A stretch of DNA of 64,000 nucleotides from Isoetes taiwanensis (taxonomy: Eukaryota > Streptophyta > Lycopodiopsida > Isoetales > Isoetaceae). The position numbers were made by a program, and so were the translations under genes. How positions within the stretch are numbered: position 1 is the first letter of the stretch; each line of letters begins with the position of its first letter. The stretch spans positions 17,551,616 through 17,615,615 of the forward strand of contig JAJEKV010000013.1 in NCBI GenBank assembly GCA_021234155.1, read 5' to 3'. Positions 53,729-64,000 of the stretch are shown piece after piece. The notes beneath the pieces are model-generated. The model worked only from the letters and a program-made list of their open reading frames with translations. It made no database searches and had not been told where the DNA came from.

Positions 53729-56700
53729 TTAGTTGGCTAACCAAAGTGCCTTTACAAATATCTTTTTGACAGATGGTGCATCTATCTCTTCTACCATGGA
53801 ATCAAAAGTATGCCTTAGCTCTAATTTTGCTGTAATCTCACTGGGCAGGTCATTATTGATTGTTGGAATACAATCATTCCCTTGTTCTAAACTCACATTA
53901 TCTGACTCATCTCCAAGTACGGTCGTGTCTAGTTCCTTGAAGTAGTCCTTGTTGAAAAAATCTTCATGCTTCCAAGGTTTGCTCCACCAAGTATCTTCTC
54001 CACTTTCCTCACAAGTGATTCCTACACGTGCACATAATTCTGATGCATGTTTGTGTCCTGCCTCTAATGCTTCTACTATCATCTCATTCGTGCCTACAAA
54101 GGTGTAATCACTTAAGTCACACCTCAACTCCTTGCCATCCCCATCCAACTTCTTCTCCAAGACTTGCCAAATGTTCTTCTGCTTGGCATGGGCTGCTGGG
54201 AATACCAATTCTTCAACTGACTAAAATTCTGCCACTCTATTAAGAGCACTTGCACTCTCAAGTACATCTGCACCTGTGTAGGATCTTTCGTTCCTTACCA
54301 TTCCATTTATCTTCGAGAAGAAATTCTCACATGCATCTGACCCTGTAGCATCCAATGGGACAACAAGCTCTTTACAAAAATCTCTAAGAAACCTTATAAG
54401 TAACACAACAAAATGGCAAGAAAGTTGAATGTCCAGAAATGTCTCACGACTAATGAAATTTGATTTCAAACAATGTGTCTCATGTCTTGAAATCCAAAGT
54501 CTCCATAACCTGTATTATGCCAAGTGCAATAAGATAGAAGTAGGTACCATAATTATGGACAGAAATAGATACGAACATGCTTACCTGAAGAAGAAAGATA
54601 CGGTTGAGGCATCTTATATCCGGCTCCATAGATCCATGTGAGGAGAGAGGAATATGTCAATGTAGAGGGAAACCACATAGAGATAAGTTTCGGTCCCCAA
54701 TGTTCGCATAGGATTACAATACTTTGGATTGCGTAATTTCTCCAAGCACACTTGAACTCTTCCAGAGGAGATCCTCTGGGCAGCTCGCCAATTTTGCCTA
54801 TCTCTTCTTTCCACATCACCTATTTGAAGACCGTGCTCACCTTGATAATTGTGAAAAACATGCCACACGTAATTTAGAAAGATAAGTTCATCACCCAATT
54901 AAAGCCTCTGAGATGCACTGTCAAGAGGATTGATGAGCTTCTTACTATTATGGATGAAATCTTTATCATGTAGGCCGTGTATGCTGCTATCTTTCTTCAG
55001 AGCAGCACTAAAAACCCATCCTTCCCATGGAATGGCAAATTTCCTTCCTGTTTCTTTCAAGAAAGTGTAATCTTCTAACATACAAACCCTCCGACGTGCA
55101 TCTCCATCAGAAGAGTGTCCAATTAGTGGACCTAACACGCTTCTTAAGTGTAAATTCCAGAAATGCGCTATTTGATCCCATTGAGATCTCACGGCCTCAT
55201 GGTCAAACCTGTTGCATGTCAGCTGTATGGACAAAACCAGTTTGGGCAAACTTGCATGTAATGGATTCACAATAATCACACGGGCATAATGTGCAACCAC
55301 ATTCATTTCAAATGCATCAACAATATTTCTGTAGCCTTCTTCCCCACTCCCAACATGAACTACAAAATTAGTGATATAATGATGATCCCAGGGGATTCAC
55401 CTCTATTATAGGTATATATGCCATGTGCGTTCTTAGGTTGCCAAAAAACCCATTGTATACGATAGTTCCATATGAAAAACCCTTTGTATACGACTATATT
55501 ATTGTAAAAGAATGCAGCCCATATTATATAATTACTTGCCCAATACACTTTTACTTGACAACCCCTTCCATACACATACGATATCTCTATTATTTTATAT
55601 ATATAATATATATTATTATAGTCATATCATATTATCACAGAATCCCCAACAGTAGAAGCTCACCAAAAATGGCGGACCCTTACGGTATGAATATGAATCA
55701 AACACTGGCACCACCACACTCCCTCTGGTATCCATACGACATTCAAACTATAAAAACCTTATATTTTTCTTACATATACGGTACCAGAGCGGCAATAAAA
55801 AAACCCATTTGGTGCACTCACATGTCTCATACCCCATAATCTAGGTGAACCTCCCGGATGATGATCCTCTTTGGACCCATAAAAACCTATCAAACTATCA
55901 TCTCTTGCACACCATTGCACTGCCTTCTTGATTATGGTCTCATCCTCGGCCACGATAGTTGGCACACTTCCATGGATCAAGCCATTTTTCATGACATGAT
56001 TGGAATATATCTTAGCCAAGTATGCAAATGTCTCCTCATTTATTTCAGCCTTGTAGCAAAGTGCCTTACCTGTAGACCGCCTTGTTGTTGACAAACTTGG
56101 GCCTCCAAAGTTCATGGATACAAAGTTATGCATCCTCCTCCCTCCCCAAATTTTGATTGTTTCAAACAACTCCTTTGTTGTTTGCTTGTACCGCTTCTTA
56201 TGGCCGGGCCTTCAGTTAAAAAATTCCACAATGCAGGCTTGCCTTCAAACTTACCACGAGAATATGCCTCTGTAATATCCATACAAAACTTATTCACATT
56301 ACCATGTTTCATAGATTCACGCAAGGTGTCTTGGAGAGATCTTACCTTTACTGACAATGCAAGTGTCCTTATTCTGCATAATCTCAATTCCATTCTCAAG
56401 CTTCTATTCTCAATCCTTGTTTCCTTGGCAAGGTTTTGCAGCTCAAACTTTGTCAAATAATCTACTCTCAAATGGGATTTAGTATTCCTCAAGCCTCGGT
56501 CCACTTTCTCCTCACTTTGCCTATAAACTCTCATGCGAAAGTCTCTTTCCTTTGGGGCAGCAGTTGCAGTAAGAACATTGAAAGTTTGAAAGCATGGCAG
56601 CTTTTGCACTCACTCTACAACGTTTGACATGCCTAAATGTTCCTTGGATCTTAACTACCCTGCCATCTACCATGAACTCTTCATGCAAATCTATACCAAT

Positions 56701-58111
56701 TTAGGCCTGCCTTAGAATCATCTAAGAATGGCCTCAAATCCCTTGTCTTAGATGCATATCTATATGTTAGTTGCCAAAAACCCCAACATAGACAGGCCAA
56801 ATGCAAATTTCCTGTATGTTGTTTTTTCCCGAAAATTTCAATGAGAACAAGAACCAAATACAATGAACTATAAACAAACAAACAAACAAACAGTTTAATA
56901 ACAACCAAACAACTAAGGGTATATGTACCCTTTACATACTTGAATTCTCGCTTGAATAGCTAGTCTCAGCCTCCTTAGAGTGGTTTGCAGCAAACAGCCC
57001 AGAAATTCCAGAAATTCAGCAAATGAGGCACTTAATAGGTAACAAATTAAGTAATACCTCGATTGAAGAATGACAGCATGCTCTTTTGTGAAGGGTCCAT
57101 AATATCCTTTCGAGGCCTTCCATGCTCATGCACTTTGTCCTTCTGGTTCTTTTCTTTGGCACTTGATTTTTGAACATGTCTACTGCTCTTTATATGCTCT
57201 TTCATGTTTTCAACCACATCTCCTCTTGGCGGGAAGAGGAGTAGAGACCTTTGATAAATGACACACAAAATGCAAATATCTTCTTTCTTTGCATAGCCTC
57301 CAAGTGTGTCTTTATACAACTCGAACACGACACCGGATTGCTCAACAAAAGGACCAACTTTCAAAGCCATACACTCTTCAACTGTTGCCCTATTTTCAGC
57401 CATGAGATCAGTTACCAATATCTCTTTTGACACACTTTCCTCGCTGTGAGCAATGCTTTGTGAGTTTCTTTGCAAGCTCAGCTTGTGTTCCTTTGATTCT
57501 ATGTGGCGTGCAGGGTACATCATGTCATCTCGTCCTCTTCCATATTTGATTTGGCATTCAAGGCACCAAATGCTGAACACTCCAACTCCATTGACATCCA
57601 AAGACATGAGCTCAAATCGATCTTTCTTACCCTGACGTTGCATTTTCATCTTGTATTTTCTAAAAGTGTGAATCCACCTACATGTATTAGCCCTTGATGC
57701 AAATTCGGACTGCAACCTGCCTTCAAACTCGACACTTAAACTTGTTTTTTCTTGATTGGCTGGGGTCTGATCTGCAACCTCAATGGCAGCCACAGATACT
57801 TCTTCTTCCAGCTCATTAATCACGAGGCGTCTTCTCTTGAAGGACTGCAAATGTACTTGAGTTTCTAGTACACGAACAAAGACCTCCTCATCTGTAACTT
57901 TGTACCTTTCCTCCTGCTTTTTTGATAAAGGAAGCTTCCTTTCACCCAAGAATACAAACTTATGTCCATCCAAGCGATCGACCTCATCCAATTCTATAGC
58001 TTTTCTCACATCAGCGTACGTTGCATTTTGCTTCACTTTGACGAACCCAACCTCAGAGCATTTCTCGGTCCCATCAACTGCAGACACAATGATATTTGCT
58101 TCAAATGCCAT
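53729..58111 (-). pseudogene. Large spliced transposase-like gene, decayed
   Basis: Exon 1 (58,111-57,058) encodes a ubiquitin-like N terminus (about residues 5-82) and two CC-HH zinc fingers (C183, C186, H203, H209; C280, C283, H306, H312). It ends AATCGAG/GTATTA and joins in phase at 56,811 after AACATACAG. Later blocks are CMDITEAYSRGKFEGKPALW, GGRRMHNFVSMNFGGPS, VPTIVAEDETIIKKAVQW, VGSGEEGYRNIVDAFE, GPLIGHSSDGDARRR, IHGLHDKDFIHNSKKLINPL, RRDRQNW and GSDACENFFSKINGM. The D of AEDET, D of SDGD and E of CENFF are a candidate RNase-H-like DDE triad. Introns at 55,850-55,360 and about 54,571-54,485 have good borders. Stops interrupt at about 54,899, 54,614 and 54,221, and there are frame changes near 56,680, 56,550 and 56,180. 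I know similar uncharacterised proteins in plants, algae and corals, but no family name. No terminal repeats were found. Confidence 0.7.
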
Positions 58112-58649
58112 TTCCTACAGAAAACCCAAAGAGAGAGTTAGGAAGGAGTACTGCAAACATCTATTGACTAATTGAACAAAACTTAAGCTCCTCCTGCTCC
58201 TTCTAAACCGAATCACATTCAAGCCCGGGGTTTCTGCCAAGATTGCAAAAAATAGAGATAACCAGTTTGCAATTTCTTCACCAAAACGAGATATCCTAAC
58301 ACTGGCAAGCAAATAGAAAATAAATTTGGATTCTAACCTCCTGAAATTGTTCTTCAAGGTTTTCTGATGGGTTATGAGAGTTTTTCAAATATGTTTCTTG
58401 GGTGGCTCGAATTCCAGATTCGGATTCCAGAGAGATCAATCAATTGTTTATTCAAAACTTCAAGATTTGCCCCTAACTATGGCGTCTCAGATCTTCAGGA
58501 GGAGTGCCTAACCCTCCTAACGTATGATACGGCTTTGCTCCTTCCCACCTATCTTCCCCTTCTCGACCACCTACGGCAAAATGGTGGTCGAGACGTATTT
58601 CTTCTTTGACCGTATACGGACACTTCAATTCAAAATTAACCCCTAATCA
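58112..58649. other. Upstream region with 11-bp-arm hairpin
   Basis: 5' flank of the transposase-like gene. TCTCGACCACC (58,561-58,571) and its exact complement GGTGGTCGAGA (58,583-58,593) form a hairpin with an 11-nt loop. CGTATGATACGG and ACCGTATACGGA flank it loosely. These could be a terminal structure of a small element, but no partner was found. Confidence 0.45.
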
Positions 58650-61600
58650 GTCACGGTATTGCAACATATGCCTTCAACATGGTGAAATCCCTGGGGTCAG
58701 TTTCAAGGATAAGGAGCAAGCAGGTGGTTCAAACTACTCCAAAGCAGTGAAGCAGTTCTTATAGTCCATCCCCAAGGAGAAGAGGCAGGAATGTATTGAA
58801 AAGCAGTTGTGCTTCAGGTGCTTCCAGCCAGGACATCCGACACATAACTGCCCATTTGTGATGAATGCGGCATTAGCAGAGCTAGGAGAATGAGAGACAC
58901 ACCCGGAGATCGACGAAGAAGATGCTCGAGACTACATCCAGGGTGAGTGCCACATCTTTGCTGTTATTGACTCCGAGAATGCTGAGAGTCAGTACCAGGT
59001 CATTTCGACGATTGGGAAAGTTAGAGCCAAGTCCTTCATAGACACAAGAAGTACCCACAATTTTGCTTCGCCAAGGATAGTAGAGATGTTGAAGCTGAAG
59101 CCTTTGAAGTCTAAGCCTAGATCGGTTGTGTTGGCAAGTGGGGCAATCCGACACACAGCAGGGAAGAGGATCAACTTCGACATAGACTTGCCAGGTATCA
59201 ATGTTAGAATGGGAGCAGAAGTGATGAACATCGGCAAGTACAACTTGATCATAGGCATGGAATACCTTGGATCGGCTGGAGCTGTGATTGATTATGGGAA
59301 GCGAAACGTAATCTTAACGATGCCAGATGGCAAGATCATTGAGATAAGAGGTACAGAGGTCACCCCAATCATGAAATGCATGTCTAGTAAGAAGTTACTT
59401 ATTTGCATAAAGAAGGAGCAAGTGGCCTATGTCTTTAAGCTCGAAGTTGACGAACAAGAGGCAGAGGAAGACAAGGAGGCCAAAGCATTGAGCAAGCTGC
59501 CAAAGCCTATAGCCAAGTTGGTGAAGGAATTCCATGATTTGTTCCCAGATGAGATTAAGCAACTTCCACCTTACAGAAGAGTCGAGTGTGAAATAGCACT
59601 TGAGCCCGGAACGAAGCCAACAAAGTAAGGTACCCTACAGAATGTCACCTCACGGAATTGAAGAAGCAATTGCAGGAGTTGCTAGACCTAGGGTTTATAA
59701 GACCTAGTGTCTCTCCATTTGGAGCGCCATTACTCTTTGTCAAGAAGAAGGATGAAAGTCTCAGAATGTGCATTGACTATCATCAATTGATCAAGCACAC
59801 CATCAAGAACAAGTATGCGCTACCTCGATCAGATGATTTGATGGATCAACTGCAAGGAGCAAAGCTTTTCTTCAAAGATAGACTTGAGGTTAGGCTATCA
59901 CCAGATCAGAATCAAGGAAGAGGACATCCATAAGACTGCTTTCAGGACAAGATATGGCCATTACGAGTTCACGTGTGAGTATGCACCAGTAAAAATTGGC
60001 TTCCATGTACACTGGGGCTGGTGATGCCATTTAGATTGTTCAATGCTCCAGCAACTTTCATGAGGCTCATGAACGATATTTTTCGCGAATTTCTAAATAT
60101 ATTCATCATAGTTTTCTTTGATGACATTCTAGCCTACGACAAATCCTTAGAGGAGCATGCTCAATACTTGAGGAAGGTACTTGAAAAGTTGAGAGAAGGC
60201 ATCAAACTTTATGGTTATCCAAGTGTCACTTCAAGGCTGTAAAGGGTAGAGTACTTGGGGCATGTGATCACAGCAGAAGGGATCTCCACCCCACCCAAAG
60301 AAGATCAAGTGGTAATTGATTGGCGCACCAAAGAATATCCATGAAGTCGGGGAGCTTCCCGCTTTGAAGTGGTATTATAGGAAGTTCGCCAAGAACTTTG
60401 CAAAGGTAGCGGACCACTAATAGACCTCACCAAAGCGAGAAGATAAAAATTGGGCAAGTCATTGGCAAAGGAAGGCCCATACAAAGATTTTGGACGTTGA
60501 AGGAAGCTTTAATGATCGCCCGGTCTTAGTGTTGCCCCGATCCGAGGAAAGATAAGTTGGTGGCAACATATGCCGCCAAGATTGCAACGGAGGGGTCTTG
60601 ATGGGAAGGGAGGGGTGGTAGCGTTATGATTCAAAGGAAGATGAATCCAAGACGCCTGAAACACGCTACCCAACCCATGACCAGAGTTGCTAGCGATGGT
60701 GAGAGCATTGAGAATATGGAGGCATTATCTCACGGGAAGGAAGTTCCAATTGAATACGGACCATCAAAGTCTACAATATGTCTTCAATCACATCTCAACT
60801 TGAGGCAAAGGAGATGGATGGAGTTCCTAGAGGAGTGCGACTTTGTCATTGTGTACAAGCCATGCAAGCTCAATGTGGTTGTGGACGCGCTTTCAAGGCA
60901 TCCCTTGATGACCGAGGTCCACAACAATGCCATATCAATACTCACCCGATGAGTTTGGCAAGAAGATAGAAGAGACGTTGCCTCTAGGCCGAGATTTCAA
61001 GGAAGCATGGGCAAGCCTTTCTAAGGAGGCAAGAACGGACAAAGAGAGGGAAACCTTCAAGGATTTTAAGAAGGAAGGTAACTTTGTATCATAAAATAAA
61101 TTGTATGTACCCGGAGGTATCAAAAGTCGAAGTTGATACTCCATGACACACACAATAGTCCAATAGTCGGACACGCCAGGTTTTTAAAGACCTATTTTAA
61201 GATCGGAAAGCAACTACTTCTAGCCCGCATGAAGAAGCAAAGGCCGTGTACATTCGCGAAAGCCATTGCTATGTCGCCAGACAAAGGCGAGAACAACTCA
61301 ATTTCACGGAGCTTTAGAGCCATTGCACGTGTCGAATGCTAAAATGGGAGATAATCGGCATGGACTTTATCACATGGCTCCCGAGAACCGTAAGGGGCAA
61401 AGATGCCCTAATGATGGTGGTGGACAAGTTGTCGAAGATGGCACATTTTGTGCCGTGCAGGACCACAGACACGGCTTTAGACACCGCCTTATTGTTCACC
61501 AAAGAGATCTTTAGACTCCACGGGATGCCGAGGGAAATAATCTCGGATAGAGACTCGAAGTTCATGAGCGCATTCTGGGAAGATTTGTTTAGCATGATTC

Positions 61601-63088
61601 AGACAAAGGTCTCCATGACTAGGACATATCATCCTCAGACAGATGGGCAGACGGAGCGCACAAATTGAATCATAGAAGACATGTTGAGAAACTATGTCTG
61701 GAACAAGTAGTCTAAATGGAATGATTTTATTCACTTGGTGGAATTTGCCTATAATAGCACCAAGCAAGAATCTTCCTAGATGTCGCCCTTCATGATTAAT
61801 TATGGGTATCAATACTTGGCACCAGATACGTGGCACAACCCAGTGTCCAAAGTGGAAGTCTCTCAGCAGATCTTATCGGATATGCAGCAGTTAATGGAGG
61901 AGGTGAGAGGATATCTCATAGCAGCGAGAAGCAGGCAGAAAAGCATAGCCAGTAGGCACAGAACAATAAGAGAATTCCAGGTTGGGGACAACGTATGGCT
62001 GAAGATCAAAGTCAAGCAAGCGAAGCTCCGCATCGGCAATTGCAAGAAACTTTCTCCAAGATCATTCAGGATAACCAAAAGAGTAGGTAGCCAATCCTAC
62101 AAGTTGGACCTGCCAGCGCATCTCAAGATCCATATGATCTTCCATGTAAGTCTCCTGAAGAGGCACACTACTAATCCAGAGGAAGTATTGAAGACAAAGA
62201 GTTACTGGAAATGACGAACGATCAGCTTGAAATCATCCCAGAGGTTCTTCTTGACAGGTCCTATAAGAAGACAAGAAGATCCCAATTTCTCCAATACCTA
62301 GTGAAATGGGTGCATTTACCTGTGAAAGACGCTACGTGGGTACTACAATCAGATTTGGAGAAGCAGTACCCCCAATTCATGGAGCAATGCAAGGGTCGGC
62401 TCGTCACCGAAGTGGTCGACACTGGACCGATAGGTGAGTGTGAGGTAGATTAAGAAGTCTACTTCCGTCCCACGGAAGTAGACGAACTTGAGAGATAAGA
62501 GGTCATTCAGGCATACATTAATAGGAAAGCACCTCTAGTCAATGCTTACTATGGGAAGGACGCCATCCTTCACGCCAAAGGCAACTAAAGGTGTAGGCAT
62601 GAGTGATCATCTTAGGCATGATAGGGCGTTGTCTCCACGGCCAAGATGGAAGAAACATCATCTTCCTACGCCGGGAGATTAGCCTTGCATCCATATAAAT
62701 TGTAATTAATGGGTGGTTCCCTAATAACCAACTTTTAAATAATTGAATGTAAACTGACGTAGCGTGTTGACCTGCAGGCCAATAGAGGAGTCTAGCGGCA
62801 GGAAGGTCGCACTCCGAAGATTTGCAACACATGTTTTGTCATAATGTGTTGCAAGGAGACCAAATGGAACCTTGATTATAGAATTTTGGAACTATGATTA
62901 TAATAATGGCGTAAACCACAAGATTTTGTGAATAATAGATGATAAAGTAAGAGGGTGAAAGGTCCCCTCACCATAGTATGATCTTAAACAAGGATGTGTT
63001 ATGAAAATTAAACTTAAATATTACCTTGGGGTAATTGTCTTGTAAAAATTATATGCATCAAATGTATTGCAGGGTATGCAGGTTTCCA

Positions 63089-63150
63089 AGGTGGGGAGAC
63101 GTGTGATGCTGGGGACAGCATCAATCCAAGGTGGGGAGATTGTGACGTTC
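63089..63150 (+). repeat. Duplicated polypurine-tract segment
   Basis: CCAAGGTGGGGAGACGTGTG (about 63,089-63,108) and CCAAGGTGGGGAGATTGTG (about 63,126-63,144) are two near-identical copies 37 bp apart, the second abutting the LTR. Several plant chromoviruses carry such repeated tracts just before the 3' LTR. Confidence 0.6.
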
Positions 63151-64000
63151 CAGCATAACATACGGTCCGAATATGTATATCATACTACCACGTCACACGT
63201 ACATGTCACCATGACAAGTACTTGAGAGCCGTAAAGAGTTGCACCTAAGGGGCAACCTCGTATGTTGCACATGTATATTAAACATATGAAATTAAACCCC
63301 TTGCCAAGTGGCAATACCCCATTTGGTCCCTTCTGCATGTATAAGGAACAAAAGGGAAAACCCTAAACCTTTTCCACTTTCGCATTTTGGATTCCCTGAG
63401 CTATTTTGGCCAAGGTAAACTGCCATTCCGCATTGCCAGGTGCCGCTGAGCCACCTTTACACAATAGATTCCTCAGGAGCAGTTGTGGCATGGACGTGAT
63501 TCGAGGAGCTGGAGCAAGCCAAGAATCAGGTAACCTGCGATTCTGTTGTGCAAAGCCGACTCTTAGCTCGACAATGAGCTAGGATAGTATGTTATATCAG
63601 TCTTGGCAGCCTTGTAGATCCTAAGATCACCAGCTATAATGAAGGAACCTAACCATGTATGTTAGGTAAGATAGATTAGATCTTATTCAGTATTTCAGTT
63701 CTTTGATGATGATGATGTTCCATTCTATGCTCTCCTGTGTATGTGGGAAGGGGGTAGAGACCCTGAAACCTTCAGTAGCAGATGATCCTAGATGACCTCA
63801 TTAATTCCCAATTAGTGCGGCCCGTGTACAAGAGCCCGCCTAGTTGTGAGTGGCGAGGCTAGACCGGTGGAATAAGGGGGACTTGTTCCATCACGGATTG
63901 ATTCCTCCGGTGTGTAAAGCCTACCGGGGATCTTAACGAGCTAGGCTTAATGGTTTGCCACTGCGTGTGGGCAAGGCATGAGCTCAACACCTATTGGGTG
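63141..64000 (+). repeat. Chromovirus 3' LTR (runs off window)
   Basis: Starts TGTGACGTTCCAGC directly after AAGGTGGGGAGAT, a typical polypurine tract. The 860 bp to the window edge are non-coding. The CA end is not reached or not identifiable, so the length is a minimum. Confidence 0.7.

Larger units (their letters stand above)
58650..64000 (+). mobile_element. Ty3/gypsy chromovirus, broken copy with 3' LTR
   Basis: Family parts appear in order: gag CCHC knuckle CFRCFQPGHPTHNCPF (about 58,810), a retropepsin-like region (59,000-59,340) and RT blocks ([25 protein letters not shown] box near 60,117). RNase H and its link follow (VYKPCKLNVVVDALSRHP), then the integrase core (GMDFITWLPRTV; SDRDSKF; YHPQTDGQTERTN). 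Last come the integrase tail and a chromodomain-like end (YLVKWVHLPVKDATWVLQSD, about 62,300). A polypurine tract and the 3' LTR end the element. It is a fossil with many breaks (more than five). No 5' LTR lies in the window, and the left edge abuts the transposase-like gene's 5' flank. Confidence 0.9.

Overview
The window looks like nuclear DNA from a large, repeat-rich land-plant genome. A fern or other seed-free vascular plant fits best. The evidence is a pentatricopeptide-repeat (PPR) gene of the long plant organellar type, a Ty1/Copia element with a plant initiator-Met primer site, a chromodomain Ty3/gypsy element, two LINE lineages, CTAG-ended Helitrons and plant-like TATA promoters. Almost everything recognisable is a mobile element or a decayed gene. 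I saw no rRNA, no intact tRNA and no CRISPR.

Layout. 0-2.6 kb: unassigned DNA, then an LTR with adjoining remnants on the minus strand and a LINE-like 3' tail. 3.0-4.6 kb: L1-like LINE fragment. 6.0-7.1 kb: gypsy integrase fragment. 7.4-14.3 kb: LINE endonuclease remnant followed by a purine/pyrimidine-skewed repeat family that forms a roughly 0.8-kb inverted repeat, a 62-nt hairpin and dispersed copies. 17.0-27.2 kb: a segment bounded by near-identical 60-bp inverted repeats. It contains a palindrome array, a broken PPR gene, a tail-to-tail pair of 744-bp Helitron ends, a LINE RT fragment, a possible LTR and a decayed spliced gene. 27.2-31.6 kb: mostly unassigned, with a SINE-like piece and duplications.

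31.6-40.3 kb is the most interesting part. A LINE 3' fragment is followed by a histone H3-like gene with a very long charged N-terminal tail. That gene's histone fold is split by a 5.4-kb Copia element with 601-bp LTRs and a GGTCC target duplication. Two unknown ORFs behind a TATA box follow. 40.3-43.5 kb: AT-rich direct repeats flank a LINE RT. 43.6-47.7 kb: a small TATA-driven ORF and candidate exons. 52.2-52.9 kb: LINE 3' end. 53.7-58.1 kb: a decayed multi-intron transposase-like gene with a ubiquitin-like N terminus, two zinc fingers and a candidate DDE triad. 58.65-64.0 kb: a broken Ty3/gypsy chromovirus running into its 3' LTR at the window edge.

The genes do not form a pathway. The theme is nested insertion. 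In-frame stops in both the H3-like gene and the transposase-like gene can be explained by C-to-T change at glutamine codons, as expected if silenced, methylated DNA is decaying. Coordinates and matches were worked out by eye. Family names rest on motifs, not on database searches.
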